A DNA stretch of 64,000 nt from Pseudanabaenaceae cyanobacterium SKYG29 (GCA_025055675.1 JANWWT010000002.1:124001-188000); one strand, 5' to 3'. Counted from the first letter of the stretch, positions 27,777 to 37,358 are shown. Numbers and translations: made by a program. The notes: generated by a model not told the origin, from the letters alone.

Positions 27777-28726
27777 GGGGGGTAAGAATTTGGGGACATG
27801 GGGCAGCGCTTCCCCAGCGGGTAATTACCAATGATGAGATAGCGCAACAAGTGGAAACATCCGATGAGTGGATTTTCACGCGCACGGGCATCAAGGAACG
27901 GCGAATTGCAGCTAAGTCTCCCGATGCTCTGGTGCAACTAGCGGTAGAAGCGGGGATGCAGACCTTGACTAGCACTGGTATCGCTCCCCAGGAGCTGGAT
28001 TTGATTTTGCTCACTTCTTCTACTCCCGACGATCTATTTGGTTCAGCCGCCCAGGTGCAACAAAGGTTGGGGGCAAACCGATCGGTAGCCTTTGATCTAA
28101 CAGCCGCTTGTTCGGGATTTGTTTTTGGGCTGATTACAGCAGCACAATTTGTGCGGGCGGGGACATATCGCCATATTTTGGTAATTGGGGCAGATGTACT
28201 CTCGCGGTGGGTGGACTGGCAAGACCGCCGTACTTGTATTTTGTTTGGGGATGGGGCGGGGGCAGCTTTGGTCAGTCAGGGGGCAGGGGAGAGTCTCCTA
28301 GGCTTTGCGATGGCAACGGATGGCAAGGGCTATGAACTGTTGAATTTGCCCTATGACCCCGATCGGGCTTGTTTTGCTCCTATTTACATGAACGGCAGGG
28401 AAGTCTATCGTTTTGCCGTGACAAAGGTGCCAGAAACGATCGAGGCAATTCTCCAGGCAGCCAACCATCAACCCCAAGAGATTGACTGGTACATCTTACA
28501 TCAGGCAAACCAGCGCATCATTGATGCCGTAGCAGAGCGGTTGGGGGTGGAACCCCGCCGGATGGTCAGTAACATTGCCCAGGTGGGGAATACTTCAGCG
28601 GCTTCTATTCCCATTGCCTTGGCTGAGTATGTGCGGGCAGGACAAATTAAACCGGGGGATAAGATTATGGCAGTAGGGTTTGGGGCGGGCTTGAGTTGGG
28701 GGGGGATATTATTTCAGTGGGGATAG
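27773..28726 (+). CDS. fabH: Beta-ketoacyl-ACP synthase III
   Basis: Starts fatty-acid synthesis by condensing acetyl-CoA with malonyl-ACP. The Cys-His-Asn triad is visible: DLTAACSGF (Cys), LHQANQRIIDA (His) and VGNTSAAS (Asn). The DEWIFTRTGIKERRI segment is typical of the N-terminus. Its 317 residues are slightly short of the usual 325-330 but complete. It overlaps plsX by 4 bases. The plsX-fabH order is common in bacteria; fabD does not follow here. Confidence 0.95.
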   Translation: MRGVRIWGHGAALPQRVITNDEIAQQVETSDEWIFTRTGIKERRIAAKSPDALVQLAVEAGMQTLTSTGIAPQELDLILLTSSTPDDLFGSAAQVQQRLGANRSVAFDLTAACSGFVFGLITAAQFVRAGTYRHILVIGADVLSRWVDWQDRRTCILFGDGAGAALVSQGAGESLLGFAMATDGKGYELLNLPYDPDRACFAPIYMNGREVYRFAVTKVPETIEAILQAANHQPQEIDWYILHQANQRIIDAVAERLGVEPRRMVSNIAQVGNTSAASIPIALAEYVRAGQIKPGDKIMAVGFGAGLSWGGILFQWG

Positions 28727-28792
28727 CCTGTGTTATCCTATACTACGGATTTGGGGGTAGTGGTAGAGCCTTGATTGAGTCCAGTTCAGCTG

Positions 28793-29071
28793 ATGAGTGA
28801 CCGCGTTGTCTATCAAGTGTGGATCAGTGGCAAAGTCCAGGGAGTGGGCTATCGCTACGCTACCCAACGCATGGCACAGAAATTAGGGGTAACGGGTTGG
28901 GTACAAAATTTACCCGATGGCAGGGTAGAAGCTATGTTTGCCGGCAGTCGCGCCCAGGTGGAAGCGATGATCCAGTGGTGCTATCAGGGCACTAGGGAGT
29001 CTAAGGTCGAAAAAGTGGAATATGTCCCTGTCCCCGATCGGGTCTTTTATCGTTTTGAAATTCGCCGATGA
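28793..29071 (+). CDS. acyP: Acylphosphatase
   Basis: A 92-residue acylphosphatase that hydrolyses acyl-phosphates. VQGVGYRYATQRMA carries the catalytic Arg in the phosphate loop, and GWVQNLPDGRVEAMFAG contains the catalytic Asn. I start at the ATG at 28793 (MSDRVVYQV); an in-frame TTG 18 bases upstream is possible. Its last codons overlap lpxB by 4 bases. Lying behind plsX, whose product is an acyl-phosphate, the context is suggestive but the enzyme is generic. Confidence 0.92.
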   Translation: MSDRVVYQVWISGKVQGVGYRYATQRMAQKLGVTGWVQNLPDGRVEAMFAGSRAQVEAMIQWCYQGTRESKVEKVEYVPVPDRVFYRFEIRR

Positions 29072-30219
29072 CCTATCGGATTTTTATTAGTACAGGGGAA
29101 GTGTCGGGGGACTTACAGGGAGCGGCACTAGCCCAAGCACTGTATCGGGAAGCCCAGGCAAAAAATATGCCGTTGACGATCTCAGGGTTAGGGGGGGAAA
29201 AGATGGCTAGGGCGGGCGTAACCCTGTGGGGTAATACGGCAACGATCGGTTCCATTGGCTTACTAGAAGCGCTCCCATTTATTGTTCCTTCATTTCAAAT
29301 ACAACAGCAAGTCAGACAGAAACTGTGGGAAAACCCTCCCCACTTAGCAGTCTTCATTGATTATGTCACCCCCAACCTCGCGATGGGGAAATTCCTCAAA
29401 CGTAATTTTGCTGTCCCCATTGTGTACTACATTGCCCCCCAGGAATGGGTGTGGGAGTTTGGCAACAATACCCAGCTAATTACGCAGTTTACCGATCGCA
29501 TCCTGGCTGTCTTCCCCGCTGAAGCAGAGTATTACCGCCGCAAGGGGGTAAATGTAACTTGGGTGGGGCACCCCCTGGTGGAGATGATGGCACAGGTACC
29601 CGATCGGGGTGTTTGTCGTAGGGAATTGGGCATTGCCTCTGATGCCCTGGTCGTGACCCTCTTACCCGCCTCCCGCCGCCAGGAGATTTACTTTCTACTC
29701 CCCGTGATGCTAGAGGTAGCCCGCCTGTTGCGCCAACAATTAGCTTCGGTGCAATTTTTACTGCCCCTTTCCCTCCCCCGCTACCGCCCCCAAGTGGAAG
29801 GTCTAATTGCTGCCTTTGGACTGCCCATCCAAGTAGTGGAGAATGCCCATCACGCTATTCGGGCTGCCGACCTCGCTCTGTCCAAATCTGGTACGGTGAA
29901 CCTAGAAACTGCTTTGCTGGGTGTACCCCAAGTTGTCCTCTACCGTGTCAGTGCCCTGACCGCCTGGGTAGCCCGCCGCATTTTCCGCTTCCAGATTCCC
30001 TTCATGTCTCCTGTCAACCTGGTCTTGATGACAGAAGTAGTGCCCGAATTTTTCCAGGAACAAGTAGAGCCCCAAGGAATTGCTCACACCTGCCTGGCAT
30101 TACTGCAGGACGAGCAGCGACGGGGGGAGATGCTAAAACAATACGCAGTCGTGAAAAGCAAATTAGGCGATGGCACTGCCACCACCCAAGCCGCTCAAGC
30201 GATTTTGTCTATGCTCTAG
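29068..30219 (+). CDS. lpxB: Lipid-A-disaccharide synthase
   Basis: A glycosyltransferase (GT19) that joins UDP-2,3-diacylglucosamine and lipid X in lipid A synthesis at the inner membrane. The 383 residues show STGEVSGDLQGAALAQAL at the start, APQEWVWEFG and VGHPLVEMM in the middle, TLLPASRRQEI at about 193, and AADLALSKSGTVNLETALLGVP at about 269-290. It begins 4 bases before the end of acyP. No damage was seen. Confidence 0.95.
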   Translation: MTYRIFISTGEVSGDLQGAALAQALYREAQAKNMPLTISGLGGEKMARAGVTLWGNTATIGSIGLLEALPFIVPSFQIQQQVRQKLWENPPHLAVFIDYVTPNLAMGKFLKRNFAVPIVYYIAPQEWVWEFGNNTQLITQFTDRILAVFPAEAEYYRRKGVNVTWVGHPLVEMMAQVPDRGVCRRELGIASDALVVTLLPASRRQEIYFLLPVMLEVARLLRQQLASVQFLLPLSLPRYRPQVEGLIAAFGLPIQVVENAHHAIRAADLALSKSGTVNLETALLGVPQVVLYRVSALTAWVARRIFRFQIPFMSPVNLVLMTEVVPEFFQEQVEPQGIAHTCLALLQDEQRRGEMLKQYAVVKSKLGDGTATTQAAQAILSML

Positions 30220-30297
30220 TACCCCCTGGGGGAGATTTCGCCTAAACCCATCGGCAGGACAGGCAAGTTCTTTTACAATTGGTATGAAGATATGTAA

Positions 30298-31287
30298 ATG
30301 GCTATGGGTTCTAGAACTGTAACGATCGCTGACCTCCTCGCACCTGTGCAGGACGATCTACAGCTATTGACCCAGAACCTCAAAGACCTAGTGGGAGCTA
30401 GCCATCCCATTTTACGTGCCGCAGCCGAGCATTTATTTGAAGCAAAGGGGAAGGGATTACGACCTGCCCTAGTGCTGTTGACTTCCAGGGCAACTATGGA
30501 AGCAGGGGATATTACTCCCCGTCACCGCCGTTTGGCAGAAATTACCGAGATGATTCATACTGCTAGCCTTGTTCACGATGATGTCATCGATGAGTCGGAA
30601 GTGAGGCGGGGCATTCCTACTGTTAATTCTTATTTTGGCAATCGGATTGCGGTTTTAGCGGGGGATTTTCTGTTTGCCCAATCTTCTTGGTATCTAGCAA
30701 ATCTCGACAATTTAGAAGTTGTCAAACTGTTATCGAAAGTCATCAAAGATTTTGCGGAAGGGGAAATTCGCCAGAGTTTGACTGCTTTTGATGTGACCAT
30801 CACCCTCAACGACTATTTAGAAAAAAGTTTTTACAAAACAGCCTCCCTTATGGCGGGGAGTTGTAAGGCAGCAGCGGTACTGAGCGATCGTTCCCCTGGG
30901 GAATGTGAACAGTTTTATTTGTTTGGCAAGCATTTTGGCATTGCCTTTCAGATCATGGACGATATTTTAGATTTCACCAGCTCCACGGAAACTTTAGGCA
31001 AACCCGCTGGCTCTGACCTTAAGGATGGCAACCTCACTGCCCCCGTCATTTTTGCCTTGGAAGAAAAGCCCCAGCTCCATACTCTCATTGCCCGCGAGCT
31101 CAAAGAAGAACTCGACCTCACTGCTGCTCTAGCTTTAGTTGAACAAAGCTCTGGGATTGAACGCGCCAAAGAACTGGCAAAGCAGCATACCAAACTAGCC
31201 GTGCAAGCGCTGGAGTTTTTGCCCCAGTCCCCCTACAAAAAATCTCTAATTGGCTTGGCAGAATTTAATCTCGATCGGATTTTTTAA
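30298..31287 (+). CDS. sds: Solanesyl (all-trans polyprenyl) diphosphate synthase
   Basis: Adds isopentenyl units to make the long prenyl chain of plastoquinone. The 329 residues carry both aspartate-rich motifs: LVHDDVIDESEVRRG at about 97-111 and FQIMDDILDFTSS at about 220-232. GKGLRPALVLL lies near residue 53. Length and sequence fit the cyanobacterial solanesyl synthase better than FPP or GGPP synthase, but chain length cannot be read directly. A 78-base gap separates it from lpxB. Confidence 0.88.
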   Translation: MAMGSRTVTIADLLAPVQDDLQLLTQNLKDLVGASHPILRAAAEHLFEAKGKGLRPALVLLTSRATMEAGDITPRHRRLAEITEMIHTASLVHDDVIDESEVRRGIPTVNSYFGNRIAVLAGDFLFAQSSWYLANLDNLEVVKLLSKVIKDFAEGEIRQSLTAFDVTITLNDYLEKSFYKTASLMAGSCKAAAVLSDRSPGECEQFYLFGKHFGIAFQIMDDILDFTSSTETLGKPAGSDLKDGNLTAPVIFALEEKPQLHTLIARELKEELDLTAALALVEQSSGIERAKELAKQHTKLAVQALEFLPQSPYKKSLIGLAEFNLDRIF

Positions 31288-31486
31288 TCTTTTCTTTAGA
31301 ATTGCGTGATTACTTACGTAGAGTAGCATTTACCACTAGCGAGCGGGTTTCAAGGCATAGAGCCTATACCTGGAGAAGGAAAAATAACGTAATTGCATAA
31401 ACTATAATACGGCTACTATAGTTGTTCTAAATAACTGTTTAGAAACGTTGCTTTTTAATAAAAATTTTTAAGCGGGGAGGTGGATT

Positions 31487-31735
31487 ATGGCTTTGGTAGA
31501 GATGGTGCGTTGTCCGAATTGTGGTGCCTATGCCGAGCGGCATCATTTACCTTTAGCAGGTCAGGTCAAGACGGAGTGTGAGGTGTGTGACTACTTGCTG
31601 ATCCTGGATACTAAGACGGGACAGGTGGTAGAATTCCATGCCCCTGGTACGGATGCTGATTACCTCTACATGCGCAAAAAGCGCTTATTTGTCAAGATGA
31701 GGGACGCGATCGCTCACAAAGTTCTAAGTCATTGA
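31487..31735 (+). CDS. Small zinc-ribbon protein
   Basis: An 82-residue protein with two CxxC knuckles: RCPNCGAYAERHHL (residues 8-21) and CEVCDYLLI (residues 31-39), a rubredoxin-like zinc ribbon. A basic tail, MRKKRLFVKMRDAIAHK, follows. Similar cyanobacterial proteins are sometimes mislabelled PriA helicase; there is no helicase domain here. A good ribosome site, GGGGAGG, precedes the ATG, and TATAAT occurs at 31403-31408 without a convincing -35. The last 44 bases overlap the 3' end of dacB on the other strand. Confidence 0.8.
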   Translation: MALVEMVRCPNCGAYAERHHLPLAGQVKTECEVCDYLLILDTKTGQVVEFHAPGTDADYLYMRKKRLFVKMRDAIAHKVLSH

Positions 31736-32978
31736 TCGTGGTAACTAGTTGATCGACTTTCTGGCGCAGTTGCTCCCTAGGGAGTAGACTCTGGTTAACC
31801 ATGACGACAAACACCAAAGGAGGATGGCGGGGGGGAGCAAGATAGCCTGCCAGAGCGCTGATGCCCCGTAAGGTACCTGTTTTAGCTTGGAGAGAGAGGT
31901 GGGATAGGCGGTGGGCGAGGGTGCCATCTTTACCTGCCTGGGACAGGCTGTTACGGAAGTGGGGATTGGGGGTCATCTGGAGCAAGAGGGCAGCAATTTG
32001 GTGGGGCGTGGCCTGGTTGTGGCGGGATAAGCCTGATCCATCGGCAATATAGAAACCCTCTGTGGTTACAAATTGTTTAACGATTTCTCTCCCCGTAGTT
32101 TCGTAGTCCTGGTCTGGCTGACGAAATTGTCTGCCCAGTAGTCTGAGAACCTGCTCAGCGTAGAGATTGTCACTCTCCTTGTTAATAGTTTTAATCAGTT
32201 CTGTGAGGGGAGGAGAAAAAAGGATTGCCGTCCCTGGCTCCACCTTTGTTAAACCCTGTTTCTGTAATTCTGCGTGCAACAAATTGACAAATTGTTGTTG
32301 GGGGTCAGGAATAGGTGTGGCGTACTCGATCGCTTTGGGAATTGTCCCCTCTAGGATTAACTTTTGCCCTTGCACTTTTATTTGCAGAGTATCTGTTGTG
32401 CCCAGTTGCACGCGATTCTCCACCTGCCAATTGAGGGCTCGATCGGGGTATTGCCAACTAAAACTAGGGTCTAACCGCCAGGGCAAAATGTTGCCATCGA
32501 TAACGAGACCACCGATAGGGGGGGCATAGGGGGCACTGAGGTCAGACCATTCCCAACCATAGCCGTGGGGTGGTCCCCAGGGTTCCCCTGCTATCTCGAT
32601 TTTGGTTATGGGTATATTGCCTGGCTTGATCTGGGCAACGAGAGCAGGTAGAGCATGGGGGGAACTAAAACTAGGGTCTCCACCGCCTCTAACTTGTAAA
32701 CTACCGTCAGGCTGAACAGTGAGAGTAGTATTGGTGCGAAATTCTGGCCCCAATTTGCGGAGAGCTACGGCAGTGGTAAACAATTTTTGCAGGGAAGCAG
32801 GAATAAAAGCTTGTTCCCCATTGAGGTCAACGATTATTTGATCTTTAGTGCGCACTACTATCCCTAATCGGGCACTCGATTCTGACCACTGTCGTTGCAA
32901 TTCGGCTGATAGCTGATGGGGACATATACTCCAACTGGGACAACTGAGCAGTAACCATAGCCAGAAGTATTTCAGCAT
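31692..32978 (-). CDS. dacB: D-alanyl-D-alanine carboxypeptidase/endopeptidase (PBP4 type)
   Basis: A class C penicillin-binding protein that trims peptidoglycan in the periplasm. The 428 residues start with a signal peptide (MLKYFWLWLLLSCPSWS). The active-site SxxK motif is SLQK at 62-65, followed by the SxN motif (ESDNLYAE) and the KTG motif in LQAKTGTLRG. A large insert between SxxK and SxN is typical of PBP4/DacB. The gene converges with the zinc-ribbon gene, sharing 44 bases at the 3' ends. Confidence 0.93.
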   Translation of the reverse strand: MLKYFWLWLLLSCPSWSICPHQLSAELQRQWSESSARLGIVVRTKDQIIVDLNGEQAFIPASLQKLFTTAVALRKLGPEFRTNTTLTVQPDGSLQVRGGGDPSFSSPHALPALVAQIKPGNIPITKIEIAGEPWGPPHGYGWEWSDLSAPYAPPIGGLVIDGNILPWRLDPSFSWQYPDRALNWQVENRVQLGTTDTLQIKVQGQKLILEGTIPKAIEYATPIPDPQQQFVNLLHAELQKQGLTKVEPGTAILFSPPLTELIKTINKESDNLYAEQVLRLLGRQFRQPDQDYETTGREIVKQFVTTEGFYIADGSGLSRHNQATPHQIAALLLQMTPNPHFRNSLSQAGKDGTLAHRLSHLSLQAKTGTLRGISALAGYLAPPRHPPLVFVVMVNQSLLPREQLRQKVDQLVTTINDLELCERSRPSS

Positions 32979-33044
32979 CGGCAGTAGTTAGATATTAGAG
33001 AAATTTATGATAAATTATCAGCAAGTTTTTGCCAAGTTACGCTA

Positions 33045-33072
33045 TTGAATGGTGTGATATACAAATTATAGA
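33045..33072 (+). promoter_or_regulatory. Possible promoter of the diguanylate cyclase gene
   Basis: TTGAAT (33045-33050), 16 bases, then TATAGA (33067-33072), 18 bases before the ATG at 33091. The implied leader would be only about 11 bases. It is a by-eye match with modest consensus fit. Confidence 0.35.
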
Positions 33073-33090
33073 CATGGGTAGTATCGGGGT

Positions 33091-34176
33091 ATGCTGACCT
33101 TTAGCCCTGCTATAGAAGCAGAGTATGTTTATGCTCAAAGCCAAAGGAATCTTTTGGTCGCACGTTTTCTTTGCCTAGCTAACTGTTGTTTCCTCCTCAG
33201 CTTTGTTTTTTGGGATTATTATATCGACCCGCAGTCAGCTAATTCTACCCTATTTAAGCGCGGGATAGCCGCTAGTTTTTCCCTGGCAATATTTTTTCTA
33301 TCCTTCCTACCGCGCCTGCATAGATTTACTTTTTTGCTGAGCTATACTAGTGCCTTAATTAGCCATCTCGCCCAATCTATTATTCTGATTTCCCTCAACT
33401 CTGGTCTTCTCTATGGCACAACCGCCTTGACTTTTTTCCCGCTAGTTTTAGCGGTAATTCCTCCCCCCTCATCAGCAACTTTAAGTATCAGTGCCTTTGG
33501 TTTCTTTGTAATTCCCAATGTGGTGATGTGGCTAAATCGCACCGATCGGTTTCTCTGGCTGAATGCTAACATTTTCCTGCTAGCCACTTGTCTCTTGTTT
33601 TGTGTGTTGGGACTACTGACCGATCGGGCGCGACGGCAGCGCTTTCTCTTGGAGAAGAGTTTAGAAAAGCAGGCAAATCAGGATGTCTTAACGGGACTGG
33701 CTAACCGCCGTCATTTCTTGGATTGTGCTAACAGGGTCCTAGCTCTTGCCCAACGTCATCATAGACCTCTAAGCTTACTACTAGTCGACATTGACCACTT
33801 CAAACGGATCAACGACAATTACGGGCATCCGATCGGTGACCAAGCCATCATTGCCCTGGCGGAATTGATTGTACGGGTTGTGCGCCATACGGATATTATG
33901 GCTAGATTTGGCGGGGAAGAATTTGCCATCCTATTACCGGAAACCGATCGGTTGGGGGCAGAGTGTGTGGCCGAGCGTCTCCGCAAAGCGGTAGAGGAGA
34001 TGGTGATCCCGCTGGGGGACAGCATCATCAAATACACAGTCAGTGTGGGGGTAGCAGCGAGGGATAGTGATACTATTAGCATCGATCAACTAATTCAGCG
34101 GGCAGACAGCGCCCTCTATCAAGCCAAACACCGGGGGAGAAACTGTGTTGTAATTGCCAAAAACGGGTATGATTAG
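33091..34176 (+). CDS. Membrane-bound diguanylate cyclase
   Basis: Makes cyclic di-GMP. The 361 residues comprise five to six membrane helices (about 20-185) and a C-terminal GGDEF domain (about 190-358). The active-site signature is GGEEF in MARFGGEEFAILLPE, a functional variant, with the conserved DIDHFKRINDNYGHPIGD upstream. No obvious RxxD inhibitory site precedes it. The membrane half may sense a ligand of unknown nature. The YlqD-like gene follows closely. Confidence 0.92.
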   Translation: MLTFSPAIEAEYVYAQSQRNLLVARFLCLANCCFLLSFVFWDYYIDPQSANSTLFKRGIAASFSLAIFFLSFLPRLHRFTFLLSYTSALISHLAQSIILISLNSGLLYGTTALTFFPLVLAVIPPPSSATLSISAFGFFVIPNVVMWLNRTDRFLWLNANIFLLATCLLFCVLGLLTDRARRQRFLLEKSLEKQANQDVLTGLANRRHFLDCANRVLALAQRHHRPLSLLLVDIDHFKRINDNYGHPIGDQAIIALAELIVRVVRHTDIMARFGGEEFAILLPETDRLGAECVAERLRKAVEEMVIPLGDSIIKYTVSVGVAARDSDTISIDQLIQRADSALYQAKHRGRNCVVIAKNGYD

Positions 34177-34198
34177 CAGGGTGTTTCATGGACTAACT

Positions 34199-34669
34199 AT
34201 GACCTCCATCGATTTTGCGAACCAACTGCTGCTCAAGCGCACTGTCAACATTAAAGTCATTGTCACCCCCCGCTGGAAAGAGGAAATGCAACAGCAATTA
34301 CAGGCAATGATTGCCCAGTGCGATAGCCAAATTCAACAAATCGACAGCCAAGGCAACCGTGCTATTACAGAAATTGAACGGCAGACTATAAAGCCCATCC
34401 CGATCGAAGTGCAGCGCCAGATTGACAGTATTCGTGTGGAAATGAATCAAAAGAAGACAGAGGTACTACAACAAAAAAATCAACTACTGCAACAACTAAA
34501 TCAGGTGCAAGTATTGGAGCTAGAACAGGAAGTTAACCAGGGGCAACTGGAGAGCTTCTTCCCTGTGGGCAAGGGGGATAACTTGATTGCTTTGATGCAA
34601 GTAGATGTGGTACTTAGGGATGGTGTCGTAGAAGATATTAAAGTGGGATTTCCTTCTGTCTTTCAGTAA
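34199..34669 (+). CDS. YlqD-like coiled-coil protein
   Basis: A 156-residue protein (start at ATG 34199, MTSIDFANQLLLKR). A conserved beta N-terminus (TVNIKVIVTPRWKEEM) is followed by a long helical stretch rich in Gln and Glu (about residues 25-110). A C-terminal beta segment, LMQVDVVLRDGVVEDIKVGF, ends it. The pattern fits the YlqD family of unknown function. A start 45 bases upstream at 34154 would overlap the diguanylate cyclase gene. plsC follows after 8 bases. Confidence 0.75.
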   Translation: MTSIDFANQLLLKRTVNIKVIVTPRWKEEMQQQLQAMIAQCDSQIQQIDSQGNRAITEIERQTIKPIPIEVQRQIDSIRVEMNQKKTEVLQQKNQLLQQLNQVQVLELEQEVNQGQLESFFPVGKGDNLIALMQVDVVLRDGVVEDIKVGFPSVFQ

Positions 34670-34677
34670 CTAAAACC

Positions 34678-35328
34678 ATGGCAGAGGAGTTGTCCGATCG
34701 CCGCGAGCCGCCCTTCTATCTGTTTATGTACCACCTGTTCAAGTGGTCAGTGGTAGCACCCACTTTCTACGGTCTATTGCGGGGGCGGGTCTATGGGGCA
34801 GAGCACGTGCCAAAACGGGGAGGGTTTGTGGTAGTAAGCAATCATGCTAGCGATTTTGACCCTCCTTTGCTTTCTAACTGTGTTGGTCGTCCCGTTGCTT
34901 TTATGGCAAAAGAGGAACTGTTCCGTATTCCTGTCCTGCGGGAAGCTATTCGCCTCTATGGTGCCTATCCTGTGCGGCGGGGAGAATCTGACCGTCAAGC
35001 TATTCGTAGGGCACTGCAATTTCTAGCCCAGGGTTGGGCAACAGGAATTTTTCTCCAGGGGACGCGCACCCTCGATGGCAAAATTACAGAACCTAAGCTG
35101 GGAGCAATGTTGATTGCCGCTAAAGCCCAAGTGCCTATCCTGCCTGCCTGTCTCTGGGGTACCCATGCCATCCTGCCCAAGGGAGCCAAGGTACCGCGCC
35201 TTGCCCCCGTCACTGTCCGCTTTGGCGAATTGCTACCTCCCCCTAAAACTACTGATCGGGCGGAACTGGCAGCCCTTGCCCACACCTGTCAACAGATCAT
35301 CAATGGGTTCCATGATCTGGGTAGATGA
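34678..35328 (+). CDS. plsC: 1-acyl-sn-glycerol-3-phosphate acyltransferase
   Basis: Adds the second acyl chain to lysophosphatidic acid, completing the step after PlsX/PlsY. The 216 residues contain the catalytic NHxxxxD motif (SNHASDFDPPLL, about 58-69) and a variant of the EGTR substrate motif, FLQGTRTLDG, at about 125-134. The late PVLPACLWGTHAI-type block is also present. In the EGTR motif, Glu is replaced by Gln, a minor change. It lies 8 bases after the YlqD-like gene. Confidence 0.92.
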   Translation: MAEELSDRREPPFYLFMYHLFKWSVVAPTFYGLLRGRVYGAEHVPKRGGFVVVSNHASDFDPPLLSNCVGRPVAFMAKEELFRIPVLREAIRLYGAYPVRRGESDRQAIRRALQFLAQGWATGIFLQGTRTLDGKITEPKLGAMLIAAKAQVPILPACLWGTHAILPKGAKVPRLAPVTVRFGELLPPPKTTDRAELAALAHTCQQIINGFHDLGR

Positions 35329-35380
35329 TAGGTAATGCTACTATAGGAGGAAGTCTTGGGTATAACTAGTACGCCTGCTC

Positions 35381-37321
35381 ATGGATAACGCCCCAGAGCT
35401 AACAGCAATGATGATAATCACGATCGGTTCTGGGGTACTAGCACAGGTTATTGCTAACTATCTGAAGCTGCCCAGCATTGTTTTTCTGTTAATTTTTGGC
35501 ATTATTGCGGGTAACGATGGGTTGGGGTGGGTGCGCCCCCAGGATTTAGGCACAGGACTGGAAGTGATTGTCTCTCTATCTGTGTCTTTAATTTTGTTTG
35601 AAGGGGGACTAAACCTCAAGTTGCAGGATTTGGGCAGAGTGTCGGGCAGTTTGCGCAATCTAGTTACCATCGGTGCTCTGTTTACCCTAGTGGGGGGGGG
35701 AGTAGCTGCCCATTACTTCAGTGAATTTCCGTGGCAGTTGGCATTCCTCTATGCCTCTTTAGTGGTGGTCACAGGCCCAACGGTCATCAATCCCCTGTTG
35801 AAGAATATTGGTGTTGATAAGCGCTTGAGCACGCTCTTGGAAGGGGAGGGGGTGCTGATTGATGCGGTGGGGGCGATCGTGGCGGTGGCAGTGTTGAATG
35901 TGGTCTTGAATCGGGATGCCAGTGCTATTGAGGTTGTCAAGGGATTGATCTCCCGCTTGGGCATCGGAGGAGCGATCGGGATTGTGGGGGGATACATCCT
36001 GGGGGAGTTTTTGAAACGATCGCAGTTTTTAGCCGATGACCTCAAGAGTTCCGTAGTCCTAGCAGCGGTACTCGGTTTAGCAGGTTTAGCCCAATCGATA
36101 GAAAGTGAGTCAGGTTTAACAACGGCGGTGTTAACAGGGATCATGGTCAGAGCGGCTGCCATTCCCGATGAAAGATTGTTGTTGCGGTTTAAGGGTCAAC
36201 TAACTCTTTTGACTATTTCTGTGGTCTTCATTCTTCTGTCAGCTAATTTGTCGATTCCCAGTTTGTTTGCTCTGGGCTGGGGTGGGGTTTACACGGTTTT
36301 GACCCTCATGTTTATCATTCGTCCTGTGAGTGTCTTGGTCTGTACTTGGAATAGTAATCTGAATTGGCGGCAAAAGGCTTTTTTAGCTTGGTGTGCTCCT
36401 AGGGGGATCGTGGCAGCTTCCGTGGCTTCTCTCTTTTCTTTGTTATTGACCCAAAGGGGCATCAGTGGGGGGGAAGCAGTGAAAGCCCAGGTGTTTTTGA
36501 CGATTTTAATGACTGTATTTTTGCAGGGATTAACGGCGAGTGGGGTGGCAAAGTTGCTACGGTTGAAGGATGACCCTAGTTTGTCCAATTTAGTAATAGT
36601 CGGTGCCAACGATTTAGGTCTCTTTCTTGCCCGTATTTGCAAAGAGCGGGGGAAAAAGGTCGCTGTCATTGATACTAACCCTGACTCCTGCCGCCGCGCC
36701 CAGGAAAATAATATTCCTGCTTTTGTCAGCAGTGGCTTAGATGTCAATACTCTTAATTCCGCTGGTTTGGACGGCGTAGGGACTTTCATTGCCCTGACTG
36801 TCAATACCGATGTCAACCTGGTTCTAGCCCAGCGCGCCCTAGAGGAGTTTCGCCCTTCCCGCGTTTTTGCTGTCTATCCCCCTCAAGTGGAAGAAATGAG
36901 TGATATTATCCCTGCCTTTGGTTACCGTGTACCGATTAAAACCTGGAATCAGTATATCAATCAACAGGAATGCAAATTAGGAGAAGTAGTGCTAGGCAAA
37001 GATATCGATCGCCAGCTCTCCCAATTCAACATTTTTTACACTGCTAATCTCCTCCTGCCCCTGATGTATGAACGGAACGATCGTTTAGAAATCGTCCCCG
37101 CCAATATTACCTGGATGGAGGGCGACCGCATTTTGTATCTTGTGCATCGCCCCAATTTACTGCCCAATGACCGCCGTACGATCAGCACCATCCCTGATAC
37201 CTTCGACCTAGATGCCCCCACGATCGATGTGCAATCGGTCACCATTCCTCGCCTGGAAGGGGAGCAGGACTACCTCAACATGGCGCGGGAAATCCTCAAG
37301 CGTAACCGCAACTCCCAGTAG
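35381..37321 (+). CDS. Na+(K+)/H+ antiporter with TrkA-N domain
   Basis: A 646-residue monovalent cation:proton antiporter of the CPA1/NhaP type. Membrane domain about 1-395, with FEGGLNLKLQDL, VVVTGPTVINPLL and the LEGEGVLIDAVGA segment that contains the ion-binding Asp. Cytoplasmic RCK/TrkA-N domain about 405-530, starting LSNLVIVGANDLGLFLA, a Rossmann nucleotide-binding fold. A C-terminal TrkA-C-like part follows. It should regulate pH or salt, with gating by nucleotide. Which cation cannot be said. Confidence 0.9.
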   Translation: MDNAPELTAMMIITIGSGVLAQVIANYLKLPSIVFLLIFGIIAGNDGLGWVRPQDLGTGLEVIVSLSVSLILFEGGLNLKLQDLGRVSGSLRNLVTIGALFTLVGGGVAAHYFSEFPWQLAFLYASLVVVTGPTVINPLLKNIGVDKRLSTLLEGEGVLIDAVGAIVAVAVLNVVLNRDASAIEVVKGLISRLGIGGAIGIVGGYILGEFLKRSQFLADDLKSSVVLAAVLGLAGLAQSIESESGLTTAVLTGIMVRAAAIPDERLLLRFKGQLTLLTISVVFILLSANLSIPSLFALGWGGVYTVLTLMFIIRPVSVLVCTWNSNLNWRQKAFLAWCAPRGIVAASVASLFSLLLTQRGISGGEAVKAQVFLTILMTVFLQGLTASGVAKLLRLKDDPSLSNLVIVGANDLGLFLARICKERGKKVAVIDTNPDSCRRAQENNIPAFVSSGLDVNTLNSAGLDGVGTFIALTVNTDVNLVLAQRALEEFRPSRVFAVYPPQVEEMSDIIPAFGYRVPIKTWNQYINQQECKLGEVVLGKDIDRQLSQFNIFYTANLLLPLMYERNDRLEIVPANITWMEGDRILYLVHRPNLLPNDRRTISTIPDTFDLDAPTIDVQSVTIPRLEGEQDYLNMAREILKRNRNSQ

Positions 37322-37329
37322 GTGGATAC

Positions 37330-37358
37330 TGGAAATTATCTTCCTGCTAGGATATAAT
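37330..37358 (+). promoter_or_regulatory. Predicted promoter of the 54-aa gene
   Basis: TGGAAA (37330-37335), 17 bases, then a perfect TATAAT (37353-37358). The start would fall near 37365, about 28 bases before the ATG at 37393, which is preceded by the ribosome site AAGGA. Confidence 0.55.
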
